A DNA stretch of 64,000 nucleotides. It comes from Pelagibacterium halotolerans B2. GTDB taxonomy: Bacteria; Pseudomonadota; Alphaproteobacteria; Rhizobiales; Devosiaceae. The position numbers were made by a program, and so were the translations under genes. Below the pieces are notes generated by a model, which worked only from the letters and a program-made list of their open reading frames with translations, searched no databases and was not told the DNA's origin. The stretch lies in contig NC_016078.1 of NCBI RefSeq assembly GCF_000230555.1, positions 2,418,001-2,482,000 on the forward strand. The letters are read 5' to 3'. This document shows, in pieces, positions 28,005 through 37,401 of the stretch (positions within the stretch are counted from its first letter, which is position 1; each line of letters starts with the position of its first letter).

Positions 28005-29126
28005 CTAAAGATCGCGCGGATCGAAGGTCACGTCCACCTGCCGCCAGCTATCATATTTCTCGGCCGGCAACATGGTGTAGGGACCGCACCGCTCGACGGC
28101 CCGCTGGGCGGCAAAGGCGGTCGAGCGCATAAGATCGTCGGTCAGAGCAGACCGGATTTCGGTGGTCGCAACCGAACCATCCTGGTTGAGCGAAACCAGA
28201 ACCCGCACCGTCAGGCCCGGCACGCTGAGCGCACCCGGGGGCGGTGTCCAGCAGCGGCGCATGGCTGCCGCCAGTGCCGACTGTTCGGATTGGGTAAGCG
28301 TCGCCGATTGCCCGCTGGCCGCGCCCAATGAAGACTGCCCGCCGGCGCCGGTCGTGGCCCCGCGCGAGGTTTCCTCATTGATGAGATCACCGATGCGGTC
28401 GGCCAGTTCGTCGGACACCTGGCTGCCGGTCTCCTGTGGCGTCGGCGTGGGGTTGGGCGTGGGTTCAGGCTGACGCTGAGCTTCGGCAAACTGCTCGCGC
28501 AATTGCGAAACATCGGAGGTCACCCGCGGCGGCACCGGGGCAACCGGTTGCGGCTCTGGCTCAGGCTCTGGCTCCGGCTCGGGTTCAGGCTCTGGCTCAG
28601 GTTCCGGCACCGGTTCGGGCTCCGGCTCTGGTTCGGGTTCCGGCTCGGGTTCAGGCGCTGGCACGGGTTCGGGCGCAGGGACAGGCTCTGGCTCGGGAGC
28701 GGGCTCGGGTTCCGGCGTGGGCTCGGGACGCGGCGCCGGAGTGGGCGGCGGCGTTGGTTCGGGTTCGGGCTCTGGTTCTGGTTCGGGTTCCGGGGTCGGC
28801 TCAGGTGCCGGCGCCGTCTCGACCGTAGGGGCCGGAGACGGGGTGTCGGAGATTTCGGGGTTGGGCTGGTCTTCTTCAGTGTTGCCGGTGCGTTCTGCGA
28901 GCTCGGCTTCGACTTCTGTATCGACGGCCGACGGTGTTTCGGTCTCGACGATCTCGCTTTGCAGATTGCCGGCCTGAATGTTGGAAAATTCCGAAATCGG
29001 GACCAGATCGACCGAAATCGCCGAATCCATATTGGGGTCCAGCCGCTCGACGCTCGAAAGCTGCACGAGGGTGAGCCCGATAATGGCGATATGGCCGACG
29101 ACCGATACAGTGGTCCCGATCCGCAT
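28005..29126 (-). CDS. tolA: Tol-Pal system protein TolA, with long Pro-Glu spacer
   Basis: TolA links the TolQR motor in the inner membrane to TolB/Pal and the outer membrane. The 373-residue protein has one N-terminal transmembrane helix ([15 protein letters not shown]), an acidic region, about 95 residues made almost wholly of Pro-Glu pairs (about residues 105-195) and a C-terminal TonB/TolA-like domain with two cysteines (RRCWTPP and VERCGPY). The Pro-Glu stretch replaces the long alpha-helical domain II of E. coli TolA and probably forms a stiff extended rod. It starts three bases after the tolR stop. Confidence 0.93.
   Translation of the reverse strand: MRIGTTVSVVGHIAIIGLTLVQLSSVERLDPNMDSAISVDLVPISEFSNIQAGNLQSEIVETETPSAVDTEVEAELAERTGNTEEDQPNPEISDTPSPAPTVETAPAPEPTPEPEPEPEPEPEPTPPPTPAPRPEPTPEPEPAPEPEPVPAPEPVPAPEPEPEPEPEPEPEPVPEPEPEPEPEPEPEPEPEPQPVAPVPPRVTSDVSQLREQFAEAQRQPEPTPNPTPTPQETGSQVSDELADRIGDLINEETSRGATTGAGGQSSLGAASGQSATLTQSEQSALAAAMRRCWTPPPGALSVPGLTVRVLVSLNQDGSVATTEIRSALTDDLMRSTAFAAQRAVERCGPYTMLPAEKYDSWRQVDVTFDPRDL
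28540..28815. repeat. Low-complexity Pro-Glu coding repeat within tolA
   Basis: Imperfect hexamers coding for Pro-Glu make up this stretch (on the plus strand, variants of GGCTCT and GGTTCG). Such tracts can slip during replication, so length may vary between strains. Confidence 0.85.
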
Positions 29127-29129
29127 GGA

Positions 29130-29588
29130 CTATTGCCCCGAACTGTCGGCAGTCGGCTGCTGCGTGATCAATCCGATGCGCGAATATCCGGCCGACGAAA
29201 GCGTGCCCATGACATCCATCACGGTGCCGTAGCTGGCAGAGGTGTCGCCCCGCACATAAATCCGGTCTTCAGTCGATTCCGCGAGCGCGGAAACGGCGTC
29301 CACCAGCGCGGAAGACACCACCGGCTCGTCATCGACAAAAATCTCACCCTCGGGGGTAACCGAAACCATGATCGGGGTGCGTGGCGTCTGCAACTCGCCT
29401 GCCGAGGACTGCGGCAGATCGACCGCGACCCCAGCCGTCATCATGGGGGCGGCGACCATGAACACGATAAGCAGCACCAGCACAACGTCGACAAAGGGCG
29501 TGACGTTGATTTCGCTCATCATGGCCCTGCGCTGGCCGCGACGGCGGCGGCGTCCGCCCCCGCTTCCGCCTGCAACACCCATGCCCAT
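29130..29588 (-). CDS. tolR: Tol-Pal system protein TolR
   Basis: TolR is the ExbD-like partner of TolQ that couples proton flow to TolA movement. The 152-residue protein has a Gly/Arg-rich cytoplasmic N-terminus, one transmembrane helix (PFVDVVLVLLIVFMVAAPMM) carrying the key Asp of the ExbD family, and a periplasmic domain. Its ATG overlaps the tolQ stop in TAATG, which favours coupled translation. Confidence 0.96.
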   Translation of the reverse strand: MGMGVAGGSGGGRRRRRGQRRAMMSEINVTPFVDVVLVLLIVFMVAAPMMTAGVAVDLPQSSAGELQTPRTPIMVSVTPEGEIFVDDEPVVSSALVDAVSALAESTEDRIYVRGDTSASYGTVMDVMGTLSSAGYSRIGLITQQPTADSSGQ

Positions 29589-30301
29589 TACTTGCGGCTC
29601 CGCGCTTCGAGTTGGCGGCCCAATATGGCCGCGAATTCATCGGCGAAGCCTTCCAGTCGGCCCACGAGCTTGTTGGCATCGCCCGAGAGCTTGTTGTAGG
29701 CGATAACCGCGGGAATGGCCGCCACAAGGCCAATGGCCGTGGCAAACAGCGCCTCGGCAATCGGGCCGGCGACGACGCCAAGACTGGCGCTTTGCGAGGC
29801 GGCAATGGACGAAAAGGCGTTCATGATGCCCCAGACCGTACCGAACAAACCGATGAAGGGGGCCGCAGAACCCACGGTTGCCAGGAAGGGCAACCGGCTT
29901 TCGAGCTGCTCGCTTTCACGTGAGATGGCCACGTCGAGCACCTTGTCGAGACGCGCCTGCACCCCGAGATAGCTCGAGGCGTTCTGTTCGTGCGATCGCT
30001 TCCATTCCTTCATCGCCGCAACGAACACCGCGGCCAGGCCACTGGTGGGGCGCTGGGAGAGCGTCTGATAGAGCTCTTCGAGCGACTGGCCCGACCAGAA
30101 GGTCTTTTCGAACTGGTTCATGTCCGACCGCACGCGGGTGAACTTGAGCGATTTGTCGATGATGATGGCCCAGCACCAGATCGATGCGGCCAGAAGGCCC
30201 AGCATCACCAGCTTGACGACGATGTCGGCCATCAGAAACAGGCCGATGGGCGAAAAATCGGTATGCGCCGCCGCGCTGCCCACTGCGTCCATAGCTTCCA
30301 T
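29588..30301 (-). CDS. tolQ: Tol-Pal system protein TolQ
   Basis: TolQ is the MotA/TolQ/ExbB-family channel component of the Tol motor. The 237-residue protein has one N-terminal helix (ADIVVKLVMLGLLAASIWCW), a cytoplasmic loop and two C-terminal helices with the conserved GLFGTVWGIMNAF and ATAIGLVAAIPAVIAYN motifs. The ATG at 30301 follows GAGGAAG; a longer open frame upstream lacks a ribosome site. It heads the tolQRA genes, and an AT-containing palindrome lies in the gap to the divergent CHRD gene. Confidence 0.96.
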   Translation of the reverse strand: MEAMDAVGSAAAHTDFSPIGLFLMADIVVKLVMLGLLAASIWCWAIIIDKSLKFTRVRSDMNQFEKTFWSGQSLEELYQTLSQRPTSGLAAVFVAAMKEWKRSHEQNASSYLGVQARLDKVLDVAISRESEQLESRLPFLATVGSAAPFIGLFGTVWGIMNAFSSIAASQSASLGVVAGPIAEALFATAIGLVAAIPAVIAYNKLSGDANKLVGRLEGFADEFAAILGRQLEARSRK

Positions 30302-30460
30302 TATGAGTCTTCCTCGGAGAAAAAACCTTGCCGATGGGTGCCCCGCCGCCAGCAACACCCGATGCAATCGCGGTCAAATTTGTCAAAAGTGAGAGACAAA
30401 TGCCCACGATCCCGGTCAGCTCGACGCAGCGGTGCCGCTTGCCCCATTTATGGTCAAGGA

Positions 30461-30476
30461 AAGGTTAATAAACCTT
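30461..30476. promoter_or_regulatory. Short palindrome between tolQ and the CHRD gene
   Basis: AAGGTT-AATA-AACCTT is a perfect 6 bp inverted repeat in the divergent promoter region, 160 bp from the tolQ start and about 110 bp from the CHRD start. It could be an operator; no regulator can be named. Confidence 0.3.
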
Positions 30477-30586
30477 CATGACGTCATTGTGCCCGCACTA
30501 ATGTGAGAGGAACGCCCGGGCATGTACTGCGTTTAGGGGGTGCGCCGGCACAGCGCGCGGCGCGCTTTCAAAGAGAGGAGTACATC

Positions 30587-31021
30587 ATGAAGATCGCACC
30601 CGTCCTTGGTGCCGGCATTGCCGCATTGATGCTCGCAGCCGCACCGGCATACGCCGAAATGAGCAATTTCACCGCCGATCTCACCGCCGAGGCGGCCGGA
30701 GCCGCTGACTCCACCGCCACCGGCTCGCTCGAAGCGAGCTATGATTCCGACACGATGGAATTTAGCTGGACGGCGACCTATGACGGACTGACCGGCCCGG
30801 CGACGGCCGCCCACTTCCACGGCCCGGCCGCCGAGGGCGAGGATGCCGGCCCTGTGGTGCCGATCGACGGTGACCTTGCCAGCCCCATCGAAGGCAGTGC
30901 CACATTGACCGAAGAACAGGTCACCCAGCTCATGGACGGTTTGTGGTATCTCAATATCCACACCGAACAGTACCCCGGCGGCGAAATCCGCGGGCAGGTG
31001 ATGGAGGCCGACGCCATGTAA
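30587..31021 (+). CDS. Exported CHRD-domain protein
   Basis: A 144-residue periplasmic or secreted protein. A signal peptide (MKIAPVLGAGIAALMLAAAPAYA) is followed by a single CHRD domain with the typical TAAHFHGPA motif and the ending LYLNIHTEQYPGGEIRGQV. CHRD domains occur in chordin and in bacterial exported proteins; their bacterial role is unknown. The ATG at 30587 is preceded by GAGAGGAG. The gene runs opposite to its neighbours and splits ybgC from tolQ, genes that are adjacent in most proteobacteria, so it looks inserted. Confidence 0.9.
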   Translation: MKIAPVLGAGIAALMLAAAPAYAEMSNFTADLTAEAAGAADSTATGSLEASYDSDTMEFSWTATYDGLTGPATAAHFHGPAAEGEDAGPVVPIDGDLASPIEGSATLTEEQVTQLMDGLWYLNIHTEQYPGGEIRGQVMEADAM

Positions 31022-31066
31022 TTCCGGCACGCTAAAGCGCTTGAAATCAAGGGCTCCGCTGCTGAG

Positions 31067-31090
31067 GGAGGGTCACGACCCTCCTTCTTT
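31067..31090. terminator. Terminator between the CHRD gene and ybgC
   Basis: GGAGGGTC and GACCCTCC pair over 8 bp with an AC turn, followed by TTCTTTC on the plus strand. Confidence 0.7.
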
Positions 31091-31515
31091 CAATCGCGAT
31101 CAAGCAGGCCGCGCAGGCGAGCCGGCAGCCGCACCGGACGCCCCTTCTCGTTGAGCAGCACGGCCACAACACCGGCACGGCAGATGATTTCTCCATCGCG
31201 CACCAAGGTTTGCCGGAGCACCATCCGCGCCCGCCCAACCTCGGTCATTTCCGTTGCAATCTCGAGCAGATCGTCGATATGGGCGGGGCTGTCGTAGGAA
31301 ATGGTCATTTCCCGTATGGCGAACGCCTGGCCCCCCGCGATCAATTCGAAGTGATGGATGCCGAGGGCACGCAGAAATTCCGTCCGCGCCCGCTCGAAGA
31401 ACTTCAGATAGGCGGCGTGATAGACATTGGTGGAGAAATCGGTGTCTTCGAAATAAACGCGCACCGGAAACCGATAAACGCCATCGGAGCCGAATTCTCC
31501 GCCAAACACTGTCAC
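31090..31515 (-). CDS. ybgC: Acyl-CoA thioesterase YbgC
   Basis: YbgC is a hot-dog fold thioesterase acting on short acyl-CoA or acyl-carrier thioesters, almost always encoded with tol-pal. The 141-residue protein has the catalytic-region motif [24 protein letters not shown], in which the Asp and the following Asn-Val-Tyr-His are characteristic. Its ATG overlaps the ruvB stop in ATGA, so it is translationally coupled to ruvB. The plus-strand CHRD gene separates it from tolQ. Confidence 0.95.
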   Translation of the reverse strand: MTVFGGEFGSDGVYRFPVRVYFEDTDFSTNVYHAAYLKFFERARTEFLRALGIHHFELIAGGQAFAIREMTISYDSPAHIDDLLEIATEMTEVGRARMVLRQTLVRDGEIICRAGVVAVLLNEKGRPVRLPARLRGLLDRD

Positions 31516-32555
31516 TCGGTCTCTCCCTCATCCTCGAAAAGACTGGCCTGCAAGCCGGCAAAACCCTGCGGGACGGCATAGCCCATGTGCTGGAACGAGA
31601 GCGCCGTCATCATGCGCCCGCGCGGGGTGCGTTGGATGAAACCCTGCTGGATAAGATAAGGCTCGACGATTTCCTCGATGGCATCGCGCGGTTCGCTGAG
31701 CGCTGCGGAAATGGTTTCGATGCCCACCGGCCCGCCGCCATAGAATTCGGCGATGGTCTTGAGATAGCGCCGGTCGAGCTGGTCGAGCCCTTTCGCATCG
31801 ACATCGAGGCGCAGCAGCGCCTTGTCGGCGACCTTGCGGTCGATCTCGGTCGCGCCCTCGACGAGTGCAAAATCGGTGACCCGACGCAAGAGACGCCCCG
31901 CAATGCGCGGCGTTCCGCGCGAGCGCCGGGCCACTTCCAGAGCGCCGTCCGAGGTCATCGCCATCCCCATCAGCCGCGCGCCGCGCTCGACGATCTTGAC
32001 CAGTTCCTCGGGCGTATAAAAATTCAATCGCACCGGAATGCCGAACCGGTCGCGCAATGGGGTGGTCAAAAGACCGGCGCGGGTCGTGGCGCCCACCAGC
32101 GTGAACTTGGCCAGATCGATGCGCACCGAACGCGCCGCCGGACCCTCCCCGATGATCAGATCGAGTTGGAAATCCTCCATCGCCGGATAGAGAATTTCCT
32201 CGACCGCCGGATTGAGGCGATGGATCTCGTCGATGAACAGCACATCGCGCTCTTCGAGATTGGTCAAAAGCGCGGCCAGATCGCCTGCCTTGGCGATAAC
32301 CGGCCCGGACGTGGCGCGAAAGCCCACACCAAGCTCGCGCGAAATGATCTGGGCGAGCGTGGTCTTGCCCAGCCCCGGCGGGCCGACGAACAACACATGA
32401 TCGAGCGCCGCCTGACGCTGCCGCGCCGCTTCGATAAACACCTGCAGATTGGCCCGCGCCGCCTCCTGCCCGATAAACTCGGAAAAACCCGAGGGGCGCA
32501 GGGAAACGTCGAGACTGTCGTCGCGGCCTTCGGCGGCATTGGTGAGATCGGTCAT
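31512..32555 (-). CDS. ruvB: Holliday junction branch migration helicase RuvB
   Basis: RuvB is the AAA+ motor that, with RuvA, drives branch migration of Holliday junctions. The 347-residue length is normal. Walker A is [12 protein letters not shown], Walker B is LFIDEIHRL, and sensor 1 (GATTRAGLL) and the arginine-finger region (LRDRFG) are present. A C-terminal winged helix includes [10 protein letters not shown] and RTPRGR. It starts inside the stop of the small membrane gene upstream (ATGA overlap) and ends overlapping ybgC. Confidence 0.97.
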   Translation of the reverse strand: MTDLTNAAEGRDDSLDVSLRPSGFSEFIGQEAARANLQVFIEAARQRQAALDHVLFVGPPGLGKTTLAQIISRELGVGFRATSGPVIAKAGDLAALLTNLEERDVLFIDEIHRLNPAVEEILYPAMEDFQLDLIIGEGPAARSVRIDLAKFTLVGATTRAGLLTTPLRDRFGIPVRLNFYTPEELVKIVERGARLMGMAMTSDGALEVARRSRGTPRIAGRLLRRVTDFALVEGATEIDRKVADKALLRLDVDAKGLDQLDRRYLKTIAEFYGGGPVGIETISAALSEPRDAIEEIVEPYLIQQGFIQRTPRGRMMTALSFQHMGYAVPQGFAGLQASLFEDEGETE

Positions 32556-32986
32556 GACTGCTTTTCACTCGCGACCATGCGGGCGTCAAGCCAGGAGAAA
32601 ACGGCCCCGCACATCGACCACAAAATCGCGATCGCCAGCGTCACATGAGGAAGGAGCTCGACAAGATCGACATACTCCTTGGCCCGCGTCACCGCATCGG
32701 CGGGAGGATCGGTCGGAAAAAGCCCGACGATGATCCAGATAACGACATTGAGCAATCCCGCGCCGGCGAAAACGAACGCCCAACTCGGACGGCTCACTCC
32801 TTTGTAGATGCGGTAGCAGGCAGCGGCTCCGAGCGCCCCGAGACCGGGCGATACAGCCAGCATGACCGCCGGAACGACAAGTTCAAGCGGAATACCTATC
32901 GCCATCCCGGCAAGAGCCGCAAAAATCAGCGTTGTCACCGCGACGAATCCGACAGCCAAAAGGGCGCCTGTTAGTGGACTACCCAT
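32552..32986 (-). CDS. Four-helix membrane protein inside the ruv operon, unknown function
   Basis: A 144-residue inner-membrane protein with four hydrophobic helices ([80 protein letters not shown]). No family is recognised. It sits between ruvA and ruvB, which are usually adjacent, and is coupled on both sides: its ATG at 32986 overlaps the ruvA stop in TGATG, and its stop overlaps the ruvB start in ATGA. This tight packing argues that it is really expressed with the recombination genes. Function unknown. Confidence 0.8.
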   Translation of the reverse strand: MGSPLTGALLAVGFVAVTTLIFAALAGMAIGIPLELVVPAVMLAVSPGLGALGAAACYRIYKGVSRPSWAFVFAGAGLLNVVIWIIVGLFPTDPPADAVTRAKEYVDLVELLPHVTLAIAILWSMCGAVFSWLDARMVASEKQS

Positions 32987-33603
32987 CACGAGGATAGTTC
33001 CCGCAACCCCAGCCGGATGAGCTTTTCGGTGGGCGTGTCCTCGCCCTCTTTCGCCACCACCCGTGCCAGCGCGCTCGATGCCTGCGCCTGCCCGTAGCCC
33101 AGATTGACCAGCGCCGAGACGGCGTCCGAAACATTGCCCGAAGCGTTGCCCTCGACCAGCGCGGTCTGAAGGCCCATCGCTCCGGCATCGATGGATACGC
33201 CAGCGGGAACCTTGCCCTTGAGTTCGGAGACGATGCGCTGGGCCAGCTTGGGGCCGACCCCCGACGCGCGGCCCACCATGGCCTTGTCCTGCAGCGCGAT
33301 GGCAGAGGACAGATCGGAGGGTGAAAGGATCGAAAGAATGCCCAGCGCGACGCGCGAGCCCACGCCCTGGACGGTCATCAACAGTCTAAACCAGCTCTTT
33401 TCGCCCTCGGTGGCAAAGCCGTAGAGCCGGATCATGTCCTCGCGCACAATCATTTCGATAAACAGCACGGCCGCTTCACCAACGCGCGGCAAAGCCTGCA
33501 ACGTGCGCCCCGAACAATGAGCCTCGTAACACACGCCGTTGACGTCGATCAGCGCGGTGTCGTCCCCGAGCGTTTCGACGATGCCCTTGAGTTTACCGAT
33601 CAT
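32986..33603 (-). CDS. ruvA: Holliday junction DNA-binding protein RuvA
   Basis: RuvA binds four-way junctions as a tetramer and loads RuvB. The 205-residue protein has the N-terminal OB fold ([15 protein letters not shown]), tandem helix-hairpin-helix motifs ([14 protein letters not shown] and [17 protein letters not shown]) and a C-terminal RuvB-contact domain ([17 protein letters not shown]). The ATG at 33603 overlaps the ruvC stop in ATGA and begins at the conserved MIGKLKG; an open extension upstream lies inside ruvC and is rejected. Confidence 0.97.
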   Translation of the reverse strand: MIGKLKGIVETLGDDTALIDVNGVCYEAHCSGRTLQALPRVGEAAVLFIEMIVREDMIRLYGFATEGEKSWFRLLMTVQGVGSRVALGILSILSPSDLSSAIALQDKAMVGRASGVGPKLAQRIVSELKGKVPAGVSIDAGAMGLQTALVEGNASGNVSDAVSALVNLGYGQAQASSALARVVAKEGEDTPTEKLIRLGLRELSS

Positions 33604-34103
33604 GCGCTCTTTGCCAGTTTGCGGTGTTGACGATGGTGGGCATGGCAAATGGCAATCGCCAGCGCATCGGCCGCGTCGGCCGATTTGAAATTGGCGGCAG
33701 GCATCAATGTCTTGACCATCAATTCGATCTGCTTTTTTTCCGCGTGACCGGTCCCGACCACCGACTTTTTAACGAGGTTGGCCGAATATTCGCCCACAGG
33801 CAGCCCCATCGAGGCCGGTGTCATGACCGCAATGCCGCGCGCCTGGCCCAAAAGCAGCGTCGAGCGCGCACCGGCGTTGACGAAGGTTTCCTCAACCGCC
33901 GCTTCTGTCGGATGATGTTCGGCGATCAGCCGCATCAGCCCCTCATGGAGATGGACGAGACGCAGTGCGAGTTCCTGATCCACCGCCGGCGTCAAAACCC
34001 CGCAGGCGATAAACCGCAGCCGGTTCCCCTCGGCTTCGATGATCCCCCAGCCGGTCCGCCGCAGCCCCGGATCGATCCCCATGATTCGCACGATATTCAA
34101 CAT
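33600..34103 (-). CDS. ruvC: Crossover junction endonuclease RuvC
   Basis: RuvC cuts Holliday junctions. The 167-residue RNase H-like nuclease keeps the acidic active site: Asp in MGIDPGL, Glu in VEETFVN and the paired Asp in SADAADALA near the C-terminus. It is the first gene of the ruvC-ruvA-orf-ruvB-ybgC string with overlapping codons throughout. In relatives yebC precedes it directly; here a plus-strand diguanylate cyclase gene lies between. Confidence 0.97.
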   Translation of the reverse strand: MLNIVRIMGIDPGLRRTGWGIIEAEGNRLRFIACGVLTPAVDQELALRLVHLHEGLMRLIAEHHPTEAAVEETFVNAGARSTLLLGQARGIAVMTPASMGLPVGEYSANLVKKSVVGTGHAEKKQIELMVKTLMPAANFKSADAADALAIAICHAHHRQHRKLAKSA

Positions 34104-34287
34104 GCCCCAAATTAGCCCGTTCGCATCAGCCTACCAAGTACAAAGTGAACAAACCAAAAACATCGGGATTTTATCCCCTGACATCACAAACTACGGTGCG
34201 GGTCCAATTTTCCCGTTCCAGGCAAGGTTGTGTTCATCGATTACCCGCTAGTGTCGACCCGGACGCAAACACTTTCGGTTCATATCA

Positions 34288-35109
34288 ATGGCACGAGAAT
34301 TCAGACTGCCCCGGCAGGCCTGGGCCGGCATCGTTCGACGCACGCTCGGCCACATGCTGGTCGCCGTCGCCATTTCGGTTGTGATGAGCTACATCATCCT
34401 CGAAATCTTCTCGCAGGGTATCGGCGAAATCGGCCTGATCGTCGCCATTATCGCGCCCCTCGCACTTGGCGGTCCGATGGTGCTCTACATGTCCGTACGC
34501 CAGGTCGAACTGCAGCTCGCCTATGACAGGCTTGAAGCGGCCGCCGCGCGCGACAGCCTGACCGATTGCCTCAACCATGGGGCATTTGTCGATGCGGTCA
34601 GCGTGGCGCTGCGCGACGAGCAGTCCGGGGGCGGCGCGCTGCTTGTCATCGATGCCGACCACTTCAAATCGATCAATGACCGCTACGGCCATGCAAGCGG
34701 CGACACCGCGCTCAAGCTCATCGTGGCGGCCATCCGCTCGTCCGTCGGACCTGACGACATCATTGGCCGGCTGGGCGGCGAGGAATTCGGCGTCTTTCTT
34801 CCGGCAGCGGGCGCCGAGCAGGCGCAGCAGACCGCTGAAACCATACGCCAATCGGTCCAGACGATCGAATTCGGCTCCGGGGCCGGAGCTCACATCCTGT
34901 CCGTGAGCATAGGCGGCGCCATTACCGCCGAACCAGCCGAATTCGGCGCCATCTTCCGCAGCGCCGACGAGCAACTCTACAAGGTCAAGGAAACCGGACG
35001 CAACGCCGTCAGTCTCGTTGTGCTGCTGCCCCGCCCCGCAGCGCCCACCGCGGTCAAGGAGTCGACCGGGCTGGTCTATCGCGGACAGGAAGTCAAACGC
35101 AGCGCATGA
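34288..35109 (+). CDS. Diguanylate cyclase with two N-terminal membrane helices
   Basis: A 273-residue GGDEF enzyme that should make cyclic di-GMP from two GTP. Two helices near residues 22-45 and 48-70 anchor it to the inner membrane without a clear sensor domain. The GGDEF domain begins at RDSLTDCLNHGAF, has the metal-binding LLVIDADHFKSINDRYGH, and an intact GGEEF active loop. The RxxD inhibitory site expected five residues before GGEEF is absent (GPDD), so product feedback is probably weak. It is oriented against its neighbours, between yebC and ruvC. Confidence 0.92.
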   Translation: MAREFRLPRQAWAGIVRRTLGHMLVAVAISVVMSYIILEIFSQGIGEIGLIVAIIAPLALGGPMVLYMSVRQVELQLAYDRLEAAAARDSLTDCLNHGAFVDAVSVALRDEQSGGGALLVIDADHFKSINDRYGHASGDTALKLIVAAIRSSVGPDDIIGRLGGEEFGVFLPAAGAEQAQQTAETIRQSVQTIEFGSGAGAHILSVSIGGAITAEPAEFGAIFRSADEQLYKVKETGRNAVSLVVLLPRPAAPTAVKESTGLVYRGQEVKRSA

Positions 35110-35137
35110 AAAAGGCGGCCGTCAACGGCCGCCCTTA
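35110..35137. terminator. Bidirectional terminator between the GGDEF gene and yebC
   Basis: GGCGGCCG and CGGCCGCC form an 8 bp stem around TCAA. A-rich left and short T-rich right flanks allow function in both directions, best on the minus strand for yebC. Confidence 0.8.
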
Positions 35138-35155
35138 AACAATAATCTGCGCCGG

Positions 35156-35902
35156 TCAGGCCGAAAGCTTGGCCATGTCCTCGTCGCTCATCTCGAAATT
35201 GGCATAAACGTTCTGGACATCGTCATCATCGTCGAGATTGTCGATCATGCGCATCAGGCTCGCGCCCTTGTCGGCATCGACGGGCGTATTGGTCTGGGGC
35301 TTGAACACAGCCTTGACGCTTTCGGCCTCTCCGAGCGCAGCTTCGAGCGCTGTGGAAACCTCGCCGATGTCTTCAAAGGCGCAATAGATGGTGTGCCCTT
35401 CCTCGTCGGACTGCACATCCTCGGCACCCGCCTCGATTGCAGCTTCCATGACGGCATCGGCATCACCGGCCTTGGCGGGGTAATAGATTTCCCCCACACG
35501 GTCGAACATGAAGGCGACCGAACCGGTTTCGCCCAACGCCCCGCCGGCCTTTGAGAAGATGGCACGGACGTTCGATGCCGTCCGGTTGCGATTGTCGGTC
35601 AGGGCTTCGACGATCACCGCAACCCCGCCCGGGCCATAGCCTTCGTAGCGGACCTCGTCGTAATTCTCCCCGTCTCCGCCCTGCGCCTTTTTGATGGCGC
35701 GTTCAATATTGTCCTTGGGCATGGACTGGGCCTTGGCGTTGTTCACCGCCAGGCGCAGGCGCGGGTTCATCGCCGGATCGGGCATGCCCGATTTGGCGGC
35801 GACGGTGATCTCACGCGCCAGCTTGGAGAAGATTTTCGAGCGCACCGCGTCCTGACGGCCCTTGCGGTGCATGATGTTCTTGAACTGTGAATGGCCGGCC
35901 AT
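35156..35902 (-). CDS. yebC: YebC/PmpR-family regulator or translation factor
   Basis: A 248-residue member of the YebC/TACO1 family, proteins reported both as transcription regulators and as ribosome factors that ease translation of difficult peptide stretches. The start [19 protein letters not shown] is the family hallmark, and the acidic tail with a DDDDD-like stretch is present. The ATG at 35902 was chosen because it begins this hallmark; an open extension of 58 codons is rejected. It follows the phosphodiesterase gene and normally precedes ruvC. Confidence 0.95.
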   Translation of the reverse strand: MAGHSQFKNIMHRKGRQDAVRSKIFSKLAREITVAAKSGMPDPAMNPRLRLAVNNAKAQSMPKDNIERAIKKAQGGDGENYDEVRYEGYGPGGVAVIVEALTDNRNRTASNVRAIFSKAGGALGETGSVAFMFDRVGEIYYPAKAGDADAVMEAAIEAGAEDVQSDEEGHTIYCAFEDIGEVSTALEAALGEAESVKAVFKPQTNTPVDADKGASLMRMIDNLDDDDDVQNVYANFEMSDEDMAKLSA

Positions 35903-35976
35903 GGTCGGACAGTCCTGTCTCGTCGTTAAAATCGGAATTGCGGGTTTATAGGGGAGCGATCCGCAGAAATAAAGCC

Positions 35977-36789
35977 TCAGAATTGCGGCACGGCCTGCGA
36001 GAGCGATCCCCCGATGCGCACCGGCTGGATCTGCGTACACAGGCCGGCCCGATCGGTCTCGATCGCCACCCCGCAAAGCGTGGCCTCGCCCTCCGAAGGC
36101 GTGAACCGCGCCGTGGCCAACCCCGTGATGAACCGATTGAGCGGCTCTTCGGGCTCCATGCCGATCACGCTGTCATAGTCCCCGCACATGCCGGCATCGC
36201 TCATCAGGCCCGTTCCGCCGCGCAGGATGCGGTGATCGGAGGTCGGGATATGGGTATGAGTGCCCACCACGAGCGAAACCCGGCCATCGAGATAATGGCC
36301 CATGCCCTGCATTTCCGAGGTGGCTTCGGCGTGGAAGTCGACGACGATGGCATCGGCCTGCTCACCCAGCGGGCAGCGCGCAATGGCGTTGTCCACCGCC
36401 CGGAACGGATCGTCCATCGGCGGCATGAACACCCGGCCCAGCGCATTGACCACAAGCACCTGATGGCCATTGCGACCGGTGATCATGGTGGCGCCGCGCC
36501 CCGGCGCTCCGGGGGGGAAATTGATCGGACGAATGAGCGTATCGTGGCGCTCGATGGCGGTCATCAATTCGCGCTGGTCGAACGCATGATCGCCCAGCGT
36601 CACAACATCGGCGCCCGCGTCGCGCAACACTTCGTAATGGGCCTCGGTGATGCCGCGCCCATGGCTGGCGTTCTCGCCATTGACGATGACGAAATCGAAC
36701 CGGCAGCGCTCGATCAAAGCGGGGAGCCGCTCGGCCACCACATCGCGCCCGGCCCGGCCCATCACATCGCCCAGAAACAAAAGCCTCAT
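35977..36789 (-). CDS. YmdB-like metallophosphoesterase (TIGR00282 family)
   Basis: A 270-residue calcineurin-like phosphoesterase. The metal ligands appear as [15 protein letters not shown] at the start, [13 protein letters not shown] near residue 38, LGDHAFD near residue 65, DFHAEATSE near residue 150 and [10 protein letters not shown] near residue 175. Bacillus YmdB hydrolyses cyclic nucleotides and affects cell fate; the alphaproteobacterial role is unproved. It overlaps the folate cyclo-ligase gene in ATGA and precedes yebC by 74 bp. Confidence 0.92.
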   Translation of the reverse strand: MRLLFLGDVMGRAGRDVVAERLPALIERCRFDFVIVNGENASHGRGITEAHYEVLRDAGADVVTLGDHAFDQRELMTAIERHDTLIRPINFPPGAPGRGATMITGRNGHQVLVVNALGRVFMPPMDDPFRAVDNAIARCPLGEQADAIVVDFHAEATSEMQGMGHYLDGRVSLVVGTHTHIPTSDHRILRGGTGLMSDAGMCGDYDSVIGMEPEEPLNRFITGLATARFTPSEGEATLCGVAIETDRAGLCTQIQPVRIGGSLSQAVPQF

Positions 36790-37385
36790 GCGCCCTCGAA
36801 ACGGCGCAGGCCGGTCTCGGTGACCAGCAGGTCGAGCGGCAGGGCGGGATCGAGCCGCGGAATGAAATCGAGTTCCTGGGCCGAAAACGCATAACCGACA
36901 AGCAGCGGTTTTTTGCCCAGCGCGCCAAGTGTCCTGTCGTAATAGCCCTTGCCATAGCCCAGCCGGGTGCCCAGCTTGTCGAAGGCCAGAAGCGGAATGA
37001 CCACAATATCGGGAGTGATGATGGGTGCGGTCTCGGCCGGTGCGAGCGTGCCGAACCCGGAGGGATAAAGCGGCTGGCCGTCTTCCCAGAGCCGCAGTTC
37101 GAGCGGTTCGTCCTCGCCGGTCACCACAGGCAGGGCGACTTTCTGGCCCGAATCCATGAGCCGGGTCAGAAGCGGCTTGCAGTCGATCTCGTCACGGATC
37201 GGCCAGTAGAGCGCGACGCTCTGGTCCGAATGCAGCGGCACGCCTTCCAAAAAGGCATCTGCGGCCATTTTAGCCGCATCGGCGCGATCGGCCTGCGGGA
37301 CGGCCTCCCGGCGGGCCAGGGCCTCTTGCCGAAGTTTGGCCTTTTGCTCTTCAAGCTGGGCTTCGCTATCGGTCAAGCCGCTCAC
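36786..37385 (-). CDS. fau: 5-formyltetrahydrofolate cyclo-ligase
   Basis: The enzyme uses ATP to turn 5-formyl-THF into 5,10-methenyl-THF, returning a storage folate to the one-carbon pool. The 199-residue protein has an N-terminal basic stretch (KLRQEALARREAVP), the substrate loop region and the conserved LGYGKGYYDRTLG near residue 142. It directly follows the 6S RNA gene on the same strand, the arrangement known from ssrS-ygfA in E. coli, and probably shares its transcript. Confidence 0.94.
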   Translation of the reverse strand: MSGLTDSEAQLEEQKAKLRQEALARREAVPQADRADAAKMAADAFLEGVPLHSDQSVALYWPIRDEIDCKPLLTRLMDSGQKVALPVVTGEDEPLELRLWEDGQPLYPSGFGTLAPAETAPIITPDIVVIPLLAFDKLGTRLGYGKGYYDRTLGALGKKPLLVGYAFSAQELDFIPRLDPALPLDLLVTETGLRRFEGA

Positions 37386-37401
37386 TTTCTTTTAAAATCT
37401 T

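Noticed and set aside
28503..29699. Long plus-strand frames opposite tolA rich in Gly, Ser, Arg or Leu
   Set aside because: They are shadows of the Pro-Glu repeat in tolA.
35903..36076. 58-codon N-terminal extension of YebC
   Set aside because: It runs into the phosphodiesterase gene and precedes the invariant family start MAGHSQ.
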